From Bacteroidota bacterium (GTDB lineage: Bacteria; Bacteroidota; Bacteroidia; UKL13-3): a DNA stretch of 64,000 nucleotides. The stretch is taken from the NCBI GenBank assembly GCA_027491085.1, contig JAIXWW010000009.1, positions 310,001 through 374,000 on the forward strand. The letters are read 5' to 3'. Shown piece after piece: positions 26,157 to 36,300 of the stretch (within the stretch, counting starts at the first letter, position 1; each line of letters begins with the position of its first letter). Made by a program: the position numbers and the translations under genes. Under the pieces are notes generated by a model, which had not been told where the DNA came from, did no database searches, and saw only the letters and a list, made by a program, of their open reading frames with translations.

Positions 26157-27113
26157 TTATTTTTTTCTAGCTATGACTTTCATAGCTTTTTCTACAATAG
26201 CATTAGCAGTTAAACCATATTTTTCCATTAGTTGGTCAGGTGTTCCGCTTTCACCAAAACTATCGTTAACCGCCACCATTTCTACTGGTGTTGGGTTGTT
26301 AATAGCCAATAACTGGCAAATACTATCACCCAAGCCACCATTCATTTGGTGTTCTTCGGCAGTTACTGCGCAGCCTGTTTTGGCTACACTCGCTAAAATC
26401 GCAGTTGCATCTAATGGTTTAATAGTATGAATATTAATAATTTCTGCATTGATTCCTTTTTCTGCTAAAATATGTCCAGCTTCAATTGCTTTCCAAACCA
26501 AATGGCCTGTAGCAAAAATACTTACATCAGTTCCTTCGTTAAGCATTAATGCTTTTCCTATTTCAAATTTTTGATCTGCTGGAGTAAAGTTAGGCACAGC
26601 AGGACGACCAAAACGTAAATAAACTGGCCCCTCATAATCAGCAATTGCCATGGTGGCTGCTTTGGTTTGGTTAAAATCGCAAGGATTGATAACTACCATA
26701 TTTGGTAACATTTTCATCAAACCAATATCTTCTAAAATTTGATGTGTTGCACCATCTTCGCCTAATGTTAAGCCAGCATGCGATGCACAAATTTTTACAT
26801 TTTTATTTGAGTAAGCAATCGATTGACGAATTTGATCGTAAACACGACCAGTAGAAAAGTTGGCAAAAGTTCCTGTAAAAGGAATATGTCCGCCTATGGT
26901 TAAACCTGCTGCCACACCCATCATATTAGCTTCGGCAATACCTACTTGAAAAAAACGATTTGGATTATCTTTAATAAAAGCATCCATTTTTAAAGAGCCA
27001 ATTAAGTCAGCACAAAGCGCAACTACGCGTTCGTTTTGTTTTCCTAATTCGTGTAGTCCTTCGCCAAATCCACTTCTTGTATCTTTAATGTTTTGAATTT
27101 CAAACGTTTTCAT
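26157..27113 (-). CDS. Transketolase, C-terminal subunit (pyrimidine-binding and C-terminal domains)
   Basis: A 318-residue second half of a split transketolase of the pentose phosphate pathway, which moves two-carbon ketol units between sugar phosphates. It holds the pyrimidine-binding domain with the catalytic Glu in FFQVGIAEANMMGVAAGL and a phosphate/substrate segment SHAGLTLGEDGATHQ. The C-terminal swivelling domain has EEHQMNGGLGDSI and VNDSFGESGTPDQL. It must pair with the N-terminal subunit at 29239-30084 to bind thiamine diphosphate. Split transketolases are common in Bacteroidota but normally lie side by side; here three reading frames' distance, about 2.1 kb, separates them. A deoxyxylulose-phosphate synthase is excluded by the split arrangement and motif spacing. 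Confidence 0.92.
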   Translation of the reverse strand: MKTFEIQNIKDTRSGFGEGLHELGKQNERVVALCADLIGSLKMDAFIKDNPNRFFQVGIAEANMMGVAAGLTIGGHIPFTGTFANFSTGRVYDQIRQSIAYSNKNVKICASHAGLTLGEDGATHQILEDIGLMKMLPNMVVINPCDFNQTKAATMAIADYEGPVYLRFGRPAVPNFTPADQKFEIGKALMLNEGTDVSIFATGHLVWKAIEAGHILAEKGINAEIINIHTIKPLDATAILASVAKTGCAVTAEEHQMNGGLGDSICQLLAINNPTPVEMVAVNDSFGESGTPDQLMEKYGLTANAIVEKAMKVIARKK

Positions 27114-27216
27114 GTGTAGGGTTGTTGTATTATTGTTATTGGTAATCGGTTCGCAAAATAATCATTGAAATGCTAAAACAAACCTAATTTATTGCTATTA
27201 TTATTAACAATTAACA

Positions 27217-27247
27217 CAAAAAAAGCCGCCCTTTTAAGGCAGCCTTT
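27217..27247 (-). terminator. Putative terminator of the small minus-strand ORF
   Basis: Arms around 27222-27230 and 27238-27247 pair with one bulged base. On the minus strand they are followed by a run of seven T. It lies 6 nt past the stop of the ORF at 27253. Confidence 0.55.
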
Positions 27248-27252
27248 AACAA

Positions 27253-27627
27253 TTAACAATTAAATAAATTAGTTTTGACAAATAAAAACAACTTTTGTAG
27301 AACGTTAGTATCAGAAGAAATAGTTATTGCAGAGCCTATTGCTAAGGTGGTAACTTTTTCGGTTGCACCCGATGCAAAATCAATATTTCCAGAGTTTTTG
27401 TTTATAGTTCCAATTAAACCAGCTTTATAATTCTCAAAAATATTGGAAAGTCTTAAAAATTTGTACGGAATATCTTTAAAAGTAATTGTTGCTCCAATAG
27501 GAAGATTTTCGTTAAATCTAGTTTTGGGGTTAGAGGTAATTGCATCAAATGTAGAACATGGAAATAACGTTCTATTTATTTTAATGAAGGAAAGAACAAA
27601 AAAGGTTATGGTATCAGATTTTCCCAA
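27253..27627 (-). CDS. Small hypothetical ORF, possibly the 3' part of a frameshifted gene
   Basis: 124 codons from a TTG, followed by a terminator-like hairpin on the same strand, which supports a real gene. The protein has no recognised motif (phrases FNENLPIGATITFKD and GLIGTINKNSGNIDFASGAT). Upstream on the same strand, about 27632-27750 in another frame, codons read KLKDRQFFSTNNVLDDETIK and further to a TGA at the junction. A single-base shift near 27625 would join the two into a ~165-residue protein. It lies between the VWA gene and the transketolase C-half. The function is unknown and the coding status uncertain. Confidence 0.4.
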   Translation of the reverse strand: MGKSDTITFFVLSFIKINRTLFPCSTFDAITSNPKTRFNENLPIGATITFKDIPYKFLRLSNIFENYKAGLIGTINKNSGNIDFASGATEKVTTLAIGSAITISSDTNVLQKLFLFVKTNLFNC

Positions 27628-27790
27628 TCAGTATTATGTGTAATACTATTCTTGGAATTATTGATGCAGCCTTGATTGTTTCATCATCGAGCACGTTATT
27701 AGTGCTAAAAAATTGCCTATCCTTCAATTTCAATTGATTTAAATATTTTGGATTTTACTTAATCTTAAAAAACGAGCTAAAACACAAAAA

Positions 27791-29203
27791 TTAATTTAAT
27801 GTAATGTTAGTAGCTTGTCCAGAGCTAATTTTCAATTCTCTAATAAATGTATTATTACTTCTATTAGCACCCTTTGCTCTGTATATTATTTTATAGTCAC
27901 CTGGTTGAATAATTACAGTTTGCCTCTGGATGTCAACTGGAAGTTTATGAATCCAAATTAATTCACCCCTTATTACTTGGTAAATATCGGCATAAAATGT
28001 TTGTATAGGACAAGTTATATTCAGTTTTCCCGGCTGCGGAATTTGAATAGTTGTAACCATATTTTGGTCAACAGAGGCATCTTTAAAAAACATTCTTGGT
28101 AGCGTTAGTACTTCTAAATCGTATTTTCCAACCAAATATTTTTCTTTGATATTAGCACTTTGTACATGTAAAGTTTTGTTTTGATTGCTAGGGCGCACAA
28201 TAAATTTTAAATTGTCGTAATTAGTAACACCTTCTATTTTAACCAATAACTCACCTTGAGGAGCATCAACACCAATGATTGTATGTTTGCCAGCAGTAAC
28301 TGATATATTTTCTTTTACTACAGGCGGAATGGTATGCACTACCATTTTATATTTATATAATGGATCCAATAAAATAGTATCAGGATTACCTCGCTCATTA
28401 ATGGTATGCATGTAATTATACATCATGGTTCCTCTTTCTGTTTCGTAAAATGTCATGTTTACATTTGTTTCAGTAGGACGGCTGTATATATCTAATAAAT
28501 TAACTTGAGCAGTAGTATTGTTAAGTGCTTGTGAAACAACCATATTTAACACATCATTAAATTGTTGTTCTGTATTGGCATCGTAATAACGGCCCACACA
28601 TTCAAAAGCCTTTTGAAAATCGGCAGTGCTACCTAATCCAATAATAAAAGGTTTTAAAACGACTCCTTTGCTTTGCAATGCTTCTGAAATAGCGCAAGGA
28701 TCGCCTTGACATTCTTCAATTCCGTCAGTAATCAAAATAATTACGTTTCTAGTATTTGGCTCTAGAGGAAAATCGTATGCAGCTTGTTGTAAAGAATAGG
28801 CAATTAAAGTTGTTCCTTTTGGCGATATAGACTGAATGCGTTTTTTGATGTCATCGTGGTTATTTTTTCTAAATGGAACTTCAAGTCTTGTGTCACGGCA
28901 ATCGCGTTTGGCAGGAGGCGATGTATGGCCATAAACTCTTAGTGCTAACTCTACGTTGGTAGCACCTTGTAAACTATCTACAATATTGGAGAGCAGTTTT
29001 TTAGCTACATTAATCCTTGTGTCGCGCTCCATACGGGCAAACATACTTCCACTAGCATCTAACAAAAACAATATGCGGGTTTTTGCTGGACGGTAAATTT
29101 GTTGCGCATTTACAAAGCTAGTTTGTAAACCATTTAATAAAAAAACAGCTACCAATATTAGTAGCCATTTTTTATTCCAAATATTTTTTAAATTATCTGT
29201 CAA
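27791..29203 (-). CDS. Exported von Willebrand factor A domain protein
   Basis: 470 residues. After a cytoplasmic start and a hydrophobic signal (WLLILVAVFLLNGLQTSFVNAQ, about residues 13-34) comes a VWA domain at about 40-230. Its metal-ion-dependent adhesion site reads DASGSM, with the downstream Thr in KGTTLIAYS and Asp in ITDGIEECQGDPC. The remaining ~240 residues are beta-rich and may form two or three small Ig-like or carboxypeptidase-regulatory-like folds (ISVTAGKHTIIGVDAPQGEL; IQPGDYKIIYRAKG). VWA proteins of this sort bind ligands in the envelope. It lies 35 nt downstream of the transketolase N-half and may be cotranscribed with it; the reason for the pairing is unclear. Confidence 0.85.
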   Translation of the reverse strand: MTDNLKNIWNKKWLLILVAVFLLNGLQTSFVNAQQIYRPAKTRILFLLDASGSMFARMERDTRINVAKKLLSNIVDSLQGATNVELALRVYGHTSPPAKRDCRDTRLEVPFRKNNHDDIKKRIQSISPKGTTLIAYSLQQAAYDFPLEPNTRNVIILITDGIEECQGDPCAISEALQSKGVVLKPFIIGLGSTADFQKAFECVGRYYDANTEQQFNDVLNMVVSQALNNTTAQVNLLDIYSRPTETNVNMTFYETERGTMMYNYMHTINERGNPDTILLDPLYKYKMVVHTIPPVVKENISVTAGKHTIIGVDAPQGELLVKIEGVTNYDNLKFIVRPSNQNKTLHVQSANIKEKYLVGKYDLEVLTLPRMFFKDASVDQNMVTTIQIPQPGKLNITCPIQTFYADIYQVIRGELIWIHKLPVDIQRQTVIIQPGDYKIIYRAKGANRSNNTFIRELKISSGQATNITLN

Positions 29204-29238
29204 GCGTGTTTTTAATTAATAATGTTAACTTTTATATA

Positions 29239-30084
29239 TTAGTAGTCGCCCAGTGTTTCTGGCAATTGGCTTAATGCGTTGGCAAGTTCTACGTCATTGG
29301 GTGATACGCCATGCCATTTGTGGCTTCCCATCATGAAGTCTACCGGATAGCCCATTTCTGTTTTCATCATTATAAAAATTGGTTGACCCTTTCCTGTGGC
29401 ATTTTTAGCTTCTTCCATGGTGGCTAATATACTTTCAAAATTATGTCCGTCCATGTGTAAAACTTTCCAGCCAAAAGCTTTCATTTTATCTTCAATATCA
29501 GCACCAATTCCCATTACTTTTTGGGTGCTTCCGTCAATTTGCTGTCCATTAAAATCAATGGTAACAATTAAATTATCTACTTTATGGTGAGTGGCAAACA
29601 TAAATGCCTCCCAGTTTTGCCCTTCTTGAATTTCGCCATCGCCCATTAATACGTAAACTAAATTTTTATCACCATTTAGTTTTTTAGCTAATGCTGCTCC
29701 TGCAGCTACCGAAACACCTTGTCCTAACGAACCACTGGCCATTCTAATTCCTGGTAAATGTTCTGCTGTAGCAGGATGACCTTGTAAACGGCTGTTTAAT
29801 TTTCTAAAAGTGCTTAGTTCACTTACTTCAAAGTAACCTGAACGAGCCAATGCACTATAAAATACAGGAGAAATATGTCCGTTCGACAAAAAGAAAACAT
29901 CTTCTTCTTTAGCATCCATATCAAACGATGGATTGTGTTTCATGATATGAAAATACAAAGCCGCAAGAAAATCAGCGCAGCCTAACGAACCTCCTGGGTG
30001 ACCCGATTTTACTGCGTGTACCATTCTTAATACGTCTCTGCGCATTTGACTTGAAATAGCTTGAAGTTGTTCTATGTTTGCCAT
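29239..30084 (-). CDS. Transketolase, N-terminal subunit (thiamine diphosphate-binding)
   Basis: A 281-residue pyrophosphate-binding half of transketolase. The TPP/metal motif is GDGEIQEGQNWEA followed about 20 residues later by IDFNGQQIDG. HAVKSGHPGGSLGCADFLAA and LSNGHISPVFYSAL supply conserved substrate- and cofactor-binding histidines. LGQGVSVAAGAALAKKL is the usual strand before the motif. It is complete and of normal size for the split form. The partner half is at 26157-27113. The start ATG is preceded by an A/T-rich leader, and no TANNTTTG box was found. Confidence 0.93.
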   Translation of the reverse strand: MANIEQLQAISSQMRRDVLRMVHAVKSGHPGGSLGCADFLAALYFHIMKHNPSFDMDAKEEDVFFLSNGHISPVFYSALARSGYFEVSELSTFRKLNSRLQGHPATAEHLPGIRMASGSLGQGVSVAAGAALAKKLNGDKNLVYVLMGDGEIQEGQNWEAFMFATHHKVDNLIVTIDFNGQQIDGSTQKVMGIGADIEDKMKAFGWKVLHMDGHNFESILATMEEAKNATGKGQPIFIMMKTEMGYPVDFMMGSHKWHGVSPNDVELANALSQLPETLGDY

Positions 30085-30213
30085 TTTTTAAAATAAATTT
30101 TACTAAAATAATGAGTGCGAATGTAATTAAGCTAATTTGTTAAGCCATATTTTTGTTTACATAATTTTACCCATTTTTTGCCATAGTGTAATAAAATGTA
30201 AATAGAACTCCAT

Positions 30214-30918
30214 TTAAAGGGTATAAACTAGTTTTAAATTCCCACTATTTTTAACCAAAATGGTATCTTTGTCAAGGGTGTTTTCCAATTCAAAATCGGT
30301 ATTGATTTTGTGTTTGGTTAATGTTTTGGTGTTAAACAAAAGGCTTTGTGGAGGTGTTTCACTATGTAGCTTAAAGCCAATTTTTAAATAGGCTTTTCCT
30401 TGGCTCCAATCTTTATCTACGTAAGTCATAATATCGCCCGGTTGCAAATCGGTTATAAATGCTTTTAACAATTTGCTTAATCCACCTGTAACCGAAATAT
30501 TTTTTTTGCAACAAAAACTAATTAATTCAAAACCTCGCTTTTCTGGGCTTAATCTGTTCATTTTGCGGCCTTTGCTAAAAGTGGCTAAGGCTACTATTTC
30601 ATTGTCAAAAAATAAAGCATATTTATAATAAGCATTTAAATAACCGAGTAGGTGATTTTCGTTTAAAAAGGCTTCAGCAAAGGCTTTATCTACTTTTTTT
30701 ACTTGGCAATTTCGAGCAAAAATAGTTTTGTTTTTTCTTAAAATAGAAGCAATTATGCTTAATACAATATCGTTTTTATGAAGCCAATCGTCTAACCAAA
30801 AGGATATTCTTGAACTATTCACTTCAATAAAAATCTGACATTCAGATTTGCCAACACTTAGGTTAGCATCTGGAAAACGAGCGAATAACTTTCGGCTAAT
30901 TTTTTGATTACTTATCAA
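30214..30918 (-). CDS. GNAT-like protein of the phage/homing-endonuclease-associated type
   Basis: 234 residues. The central part resembles a GNAT-fold domain often found fused to or near phage homing endonucleases: FLNENHLLGYLNAYYKYALF, then DNEIVALATFSKGR, ELISFCCKK, SVTGGLSKLLKAFI, and YVDKDWSQGKAYLKIGFK. No classic acetyl-CoA P-loop is evident. It is the last gene of a tight four-gene operon (gaps of 3-4 nt) with two methyltransferases and a GT8 glycosyltransferase, so here it might modify a glycan or lipid precursor. That role is inference from position only. Confidence 0.65.
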   Translation of the reverse strand: MISNQKISRKLFARFPDANLSVGKSECQIFIEVNSSRISFWLDDWLHKNDIVLSIIASILRKNKTIFARNCQVKKVDKAFAEAFLNENHLLGYLNAYYKYALFFDNEIVALATFSKGRKMNRLSPEKRGFELISFCCKKNISVTGGLSKLLKAFITDLQPGDIMTYVDKDWSQGKAYLKIGFKLHSETPPQSLLFNTKTLTKHKINTDFELENTLDKDTILVKNSGNLKLVYTL

Positions 30919-30922
30919 ATTG

Positions 30923-31828
30923 TTATTGAAAAATTGAAAAGAACTTGGTGTAAATATTTTTACCCACTAATTTTAGTAATAAGTATTTTAGTTTGGTTTT
31001 AAAATGGGCTGATGGCTTAAAATCTTTCCAATCAGTTAAACTTAAATATTTGTAATACTCGTTTTTAAATGGATGTATATTTAAATAATCCCAAGGTTTT
31101 GATGAACCGGAATAATGAACAATAGCGGGTGATGTTTTTAGTATTTTAATTTCATCAGCACTATAAACTTTTAGTAAAGTGTTGTTATTAATTTCAAATA
31201 CCGGACTTAACTGATTCCATTGGGGATCAAGTACTAATCGTTTATTGAACAAATTGGCATTTAAAGCGTCTTGGTCCCAAAAAGTCAACTTGTTACTATT
31301 CAATTTTATATAAGCAAAAAGTGTTTCTTGTAAATTTTGTGCAACCCAATTCTTTGCATTTATTAATAAAATACCCGCATTAAAATATTTGTATTGTTCG
31401 TCAAATCCCAATCTTGATGGACCGTCAAAATTAATTTCGTTTGTTGCAGCTATGGTATAATTTTCAATGTTTAAATCCCAAAGTGGCTTAAGGTTTTTGC
31501 ATACCACAATATCAGTATCTAAATACAATATTTTGCTGGTTTGGTTCACTAAAATATTTGGAATTACAATTCTATAATAAGTAGCGAACGAAACATGGTT
31601 TGACACATAGCAGTTTTTAAAAAGTTCAGAGTCTAAAGGATAAAACGAAAATTTTTGTTGGTATTTAGTAACCGTTTTTTCAATTATTTTTTGATTTTCT
31701 ATGTTAAAATCAGCACTAAAGAAATGTAGATGTATTTCGTTTTCCTTGTTGTTTTCAAACAATGAAGTGAGCATCACAACAGTGTGTTGCGTGTATTTGT
31801 TATCGGCCGCACATGCTATGTGAATCAC
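30923..31828 (-). CDS. Glycosyltransferase family 8 (LPS galactosyl/glucosyltransferase-like)
   Basis: 301 residues of GT-A fold. The N-terminal strand IHIACAADNKYTQHTVVMLT and the metal-binding DxD motif in ILYLDTDIVV (about residue 98) define family 8. Downstream are the FNAGILLINAKNW signature and the C-terminal metal-ligand-type segment IVHYSGSSKPWDY. Such retaining enzymes add galactose or glucose to lipopolysaccharide cores. It lies in an operon with the two upstream methyltransferases and the GNAT-like gene and acts at the cytoplasmic face of the inner membrane. The acceptor is unknown. Confidence 0.92.
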   Translation of the reverse strand: MIHIACAADNKYTQHTVVMLTSLFENNKENEIHLHFFSADFNIENQKIIEKTVTKYQQKFSFYPLDSELFKNCYVSNHVSFATYYRIVIPNILVNQTSKILYLDTDIVVCKNLKPLWDLNIENYTIAATNEINFDGPSRLGFDEQYKYFNAGILLINAKNWVAQNLQETLFAYIKLNSNKLTFWDQDALNANLFNKRLVLDPQWNQLSPVFEINNNTLLKVYSADEIKILKTSPAIVHYSGSSKPWDYLNIHPFKNEYYKYLSLTDWKDFKPSAHFKTKLKYLLLKLVGKNIYTKFFSIFQ

Positions 31829-31831
31829 TGT

Positions 31832-32494
31832 TTAGCTTAATTTATAAATGGCACAAGTAGCTGAAATATTTTTAAAATTGGCAGCTAGTCTTTCATGTTT
31901 TTCTTTGTTTGTTATGGAAGCAATTGCGCTAGCCAATGAAAGTTTAAAGAACGAAACAAATTTAGTAACAGGGTCTAAATGTTTGGTTGAATAGTTAAAG
32001 TAAGTACCGCAATCAACAATTTGACCTTCAACTAATTTAAGGGTTGGAAAAGCTTGTTGCAATTCATTTAAATTTGGGCGATACATGGTATCAATTGGAT
32101 CTTCGTGGTACGGAAAATTATACGGAACCGAAATGATTAATTGGGTATCGGTATTCATAATTTTTACCAATGCTTCGCAAAAGGCAGTTCTTTCTGTTAA
32201 ATGCTCCAATAAATTCGAACAGATTATAAAGGAGGCATTCAAACTTTTAAGTTGGGCTATAAATTCAGGATCTGTTACATCTCCTACCAAATCAACACCC
32301 TCTGCTTGTTTGATATCAATGTTTTTTACTACACAGTTTTTTTTAGCAAATTCATCAAAAAGGTTTGCTTTAATATATGGCTGAGTTACCTCAATAAACT
32401 CCTTTGTACTAGAGCCAATGTTTAGTACTAACGAGCCAGGCTGCGCATGCTTCTGAATAGTGTTTTTAAACCAAAGCGATTCTTCGTAAAGCAT
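31832..32494 (-). CDS. Class I SAM-dependent methyltransferase
   Basis: 220 residues with a Rossmann-like methyltransferase fold. The SAM-binding strand and turn read LVLNIGSSTKEF (about residues 20-31), an acid follows in VVKNIDIKQAEGVDLVGDV, and FIICSNLLEHLTERTAF is the strand-4 region typical of type 11-like enzymes. PYHEDPIDTMYRPNL probably lines the acceptor site. It has the layout of small sugar or lipid methyltransferases found in surface-glycan operons. It lies 3 nt from each neighbour, so it is translationally linked. The substrate cannot be assigned. Confidence 0.85.
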   Translation of the reverse strand: MLYEESLWFKNTIQKHAQPGSLVLNIGSSTKEFIEVTQPYIKANLFDEFAKKNCVVKNIDIKQAEGVDLVGDVTDPEFIAQLKSLNASFIICSNLLEHLTERTAFCEALVKIMNTDTQLIISVPYNFPYHEDPIDTMYRPNLNELQQAFPTLKLVEGQIVDCGTYFNYSTKHLDPVTKFVSFFKLSLASAIASITNKEKHERLAANFKNISATCAIYKLS

Positions 32495-32497
32495 AAT

Positions 32498-33241
32498 TTA
32501 GTATTTAATTCCTATTCTACCTGTATAATCTATTCTGTTCAATAATATTTGAACATTTTGCTCTTTAAAATATTGGTCAACGGCTTCTCTAGCTCCTTTC
32601 CAATGTCCGTAATCGTCAATTATAATTACACCACCTTTCACTAATTTTGGAAACAAATGTACCAATTCATGGTAGGTAGATTCGTACCAATCTGTATCTA
32701 AGCGTAAAATAGCAATTTTTTCAGGAACCGTATTTGGAATTGTATCTTCCACCTTTCCTTTTACATAGTTAACTAAATTAGCAGGATAATTGGTTTTTGC
32801 TACATTATTTTTAACATCATCAATTGGTGCATAACACCACATAACATCTTCAGTAGTTTTTTCCGATTGATTTAATAAGTTTTTGGCATCTTTACCCAAT
32901 AAATCGGCATCCATTTCGGTGGGTTCGCTCATACCTTCAAAAGTATCGTAAAGGTAAAATTGGCGATTAGCAGCATTTAATTGCGATAAACTTAGCATGG
33001 CACACATAGAGCTTCCGCCTTTCCAAACGCCACATTCTACAATATCGCCTTCAATATTATTTTTTACTATGTATTCAACTGCTTTGTTAAAAGAATAAAG
33101 CCTTTCTTCAGAGGTCATGGTGTAAGGTTTACACATTTCCATTATTTTATTGAACGAAGGTTCAAAATCGGGAAAGTTATTTAACGTTTGATTGGTTTTT
33201 ATCAGTTGAAAATTAAATGGCTTAAGTAGTTTGTTTATCAT
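32498..33241 (-). CDS. TylF/MycF-family O-methyltransferase
   Basis: 247 residues. The family methylates sugar hydroxyls of macrolides (TylF, MycF) and of surface glycans. Seen are the SAM strand DIVECGVWKGGSSM (about residue 66), the conserved LYDTFEGMSEPT, and the metal-binding acids in LRLDTDWYES and IIDDYGHWKGAREAV. It is the first gene of the four-gene operon that continues through 30214. A TATTTTTG -7 box lies 20 nt before the ATG. It is likely cytoplasmic, acting on a nucleotide sugar or a lipid-linked sugar. Confidence 0.92.
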   Translation of the reverse strand: MINKLLKPFNFQLIKTNQTLNNFPDFEPSFNKIMEMCKPYTMTSEERLYSFNKAVEYIVKNNIEGDIVECGVWKGGSSMCAMLSLSQLNAANRQFYLYDTFEGMSEPTEMDADLLGKDAKNLLNQSEKTTEDVMWCYAPIDDVKNNVAKTNYPANLVNYVKGKVEDTIPNTVPEKIAILRLDTDWYESTYHELVHLFPKLVKGGVIIIDDYGHWKGAREAVDQYFKEQNVQILLNRIDYTGRIGIKY

Positions 33242-33260
33242 TTTACAAATTTCAAAGTGC

Positions 33261-33268
33261 CAAAAATA
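33261..33268 (-). promoter_or_regulatory. -7 promoter box of the glycan-modification operon
   Basis: TATTTTTG on the minus strand matches TANNTTTG and ends 20 nt before the TylF-like ATG. A -33 TTG was not found at the usual spacing. Confidence 0.35.
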
Positions 33269-33336
33269 ATAGAATAATTTGGTTAATTAATTCATTATGG
33301 CATTACTCGTTAAAATAATTATTCAAAAACGAAATC

Positions 33337-36300
33337 TTACCTTATCAAAGTAACAGTTCCGTGGAAGTTAAATTTTTTTCCATTTATTCCTTCCGCATTT
33401 ATTATGTAGTAATAAACACCTTCTTGGCAATCGTTTCCTTCAAATTTTCCATCCCACCATTTTCCATTAGGCATTTGGTATTCATAAACGAATTGTCCCC
33501 ATCTGTTCCAAATGCTTCCATTTAGGTACTTAAGAAATTTAAAATTATTTACTTTGTTTTCAAAAAAATCGTTCAGATTATCTCCATTGGGAGTAAACAC
33601 ATTGGGAATTTGAATAACTATTTCACCTTCAGTAATAATGGTTAAGCTAGCAGTGTCGATACATCCAAATTTACTAATAGCAGTTAATACAACATTGTAA
33701 TTCCCAACATTTTCAAAAGTATAAGAGGGGCTCGTTTGGGTAGAATTGTTATTGCTTTCAAAATTCCAAATATACTTTGTAGCATTGATACTATTATTTG
33801 TAAACTGAATGGTTAAAGGGATAAATCCATTTGTTAAATTTGAGCTAAAATTGGCAATGGCACTATCCAAAGTAATTTTTACCGAATCTGCTGTTTTACA
33901 GTTTCCATCACTATTTTGAACAGTTAATTTGTAAAAGCCAGTTTTAGGAGTTGTTAAATTAGGGTCTAAAATACCAGGATTGCTAACTAATAAGGCAGGT
34001 TCCCAATTAAATATATCACCTTTGGTAGCAGTTCCTTTTAATTGATAATTAGTTCCAATACAAATGGTGGTGTCTAAACCTGCATCTACGATTGGTTTTT
34101 GTTTTACAATAACTTTAACTGTATCGAATGCTGGGCAAGCTGTGTTAAAGCTTTTGGCAACAAATTCTGTTGTTATTATTGGAAAGGCTTTTGTAATTAA
34201 GTTTGTGGAGTCAGTTAAATATTGTGGATTTAACCAACGAATTTGGCCTGTACTTGACACACTTAATGTAGCCGTATCATGTTCGCAAATTGTTTGATCA
34301 ACGCCCGCATTTATTGGAATGATATTATTTATTTTAACTTTAACACTATCGGTGTTTTTACAAAATCCATTATTTGAGGTTAGATAAAAGGTAGTTGTCA
34401 AACTAGGTTTGGCATATGTTACAAAAGCAGTTGAATCAGTAACAAAAATTCCTGGATTCCATTTGGCGACTCCTTGGCCTGAACCATTTAGCATAAAACT
34501 GTCCTTTTCGCATATTTGCCCACCTAAACCTGCATCTACCATTGGCAATGGTCTTACTAACACATTTACAGTATCGTAATAAGTACATGAACTAAATCCA
34601 CTTTTGACAATATAATCAGTGGTTATACTAGGTTTTACAAATGGGTTTGAAATTGTTGAATCACTTATGTTTATTGCCTTTATCCAATTATAATTAAAAC
34701 CACCAGTTGCATCAAGCCTAACAGAATCTCCCAAACATATTTCAAGGTTTGTTCCTGCATTTAGTGTTAAAGGTATAGAAACGGCCACATCAACAGTATC
34801 GTGTTTTACGCATGAACCTGCAATGGAGGTTAATACATAATACGTTGAAATGGTTGGTTTTACATACGGATTTAAAATAGTTGTATTAATAAGACCTGTT
34901 TTTGTTTCCCAAAAAAATGAGCCAATGGCCGAGCCACTAAGTTGAACACTATCACCAGGGCAAATTCCTTTGTTTGTTCCTGCATTTGCAGCAATTTGAG
35001 TCACTGTTATTTTAACAGTATCGCGAGCAAAACAATTTCCATCCTGCGCTAATAAAATATAATTTGTTGTAATTGTTGGTTTTGCAAAAGTGTTTGCTAT
35101 TAAACTGTCCGTTAATCCTAATTTAGGATACCATTTTAGTGTATTTGCTCCAGTACCATTTAATTGAATACTGTCGCCTAAGCATATAGTTTGGCTCGTT
35201 GAAGCATTGCTAACTGGAGCAAAAACCGTAATGTTAATGGAATCGCGCTTAGTACAAGTTCCGCTTGTGGATTCTAATATATATTGTGTGGAGGTTTGCG
35301 GTTTAACGTAAGGGGAAAGCTGATTAGGATTAGTTAAACTTGCATTTGTTTGCCATAAAAAGGAACCCAATGCTGTTGCATTTAATTGAATGCTATCACC
35401 TTTGCAAATTGAGGTGTCTTTATCAAGTTGAACAAATACTTGATTTACTAAAATTTGAATAGTGTCTCTTTGAACACACCTGCCAATTGTTGCAATCAAA
35501 TAGTAGATACTACTAACGGTTGGTTTAGCAAATGTTACAATATTTGAAGTATCTGATAAGTAGTTTTTTGGTGTCCATTGTAAACTACCTGTACCAGTGC
35601 CGTTCAACAAAATGCTATCGCCCAAACAAATGGTTTTATCAATACCTGCATATGCTGCTGGACTATTAACAGTAATTTTTACCGTGTCTATTCGTGTGCA
35701 GCCTAAATTGGTAACTTTTAAAACAAAATTGCTTGTAATGTTTGGTTTTATGAAAGTGTTTAATGCGTTGCTATCTGTTAAAAATGGCGTACTTTCCCAT
35801 TTAAATGTGCCAATGGCGGCTCCGTTTAATCTTATACTGTCACCCTTACAAATAGTTGAATCATTCCCAGCCAAAGCTAAAATAGGCTTTGTATTAACCT
35901 TTACCGTATCGTAGGCAATACAACTTCCAATAATACCCTTCACAATATAATTAATTGTATCTGTTGGTTTTGCAATTGGGTTAAAGATAGCTGTATTGCT
36001 TATTCCTGTAGATGGTGTCCAAAAGTAAAAAGTGGCTCCAGAGGCAGTAAGTTGAACACTATCGCCTCTACAAATGGTGGCGTCAATGCCTGCATTAACT
36101 GAGATATTTGTTAAAGTTAAAGTTATTTCTTCCGATGAATCTATTTCACTACAATTATTGGTTACCTTAAGTTTGTAGGTGCCCGATGTTTTTGCAAAAT
36201 AATTAAATTTAGTAGCTCCAGCAATTGCAATATTGTTTTTAAACCATTGAAAAGAAAGGCCACTCATAGAATCAAGGGGTTGTAGTAAAACACTATCACC

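Noticed and set aside
27443..27643. Plus-strand 66-codon ORF
   Set aside because: It overlaps the better supported minus-strand ORF, which has a terminator on its own strand.
30214..30918. Prophage remnant
   Set aside because: Only this single phage-like fold is present; there is no integrase, structural or lysis gene, and it is tightly fused into a glycan operon.
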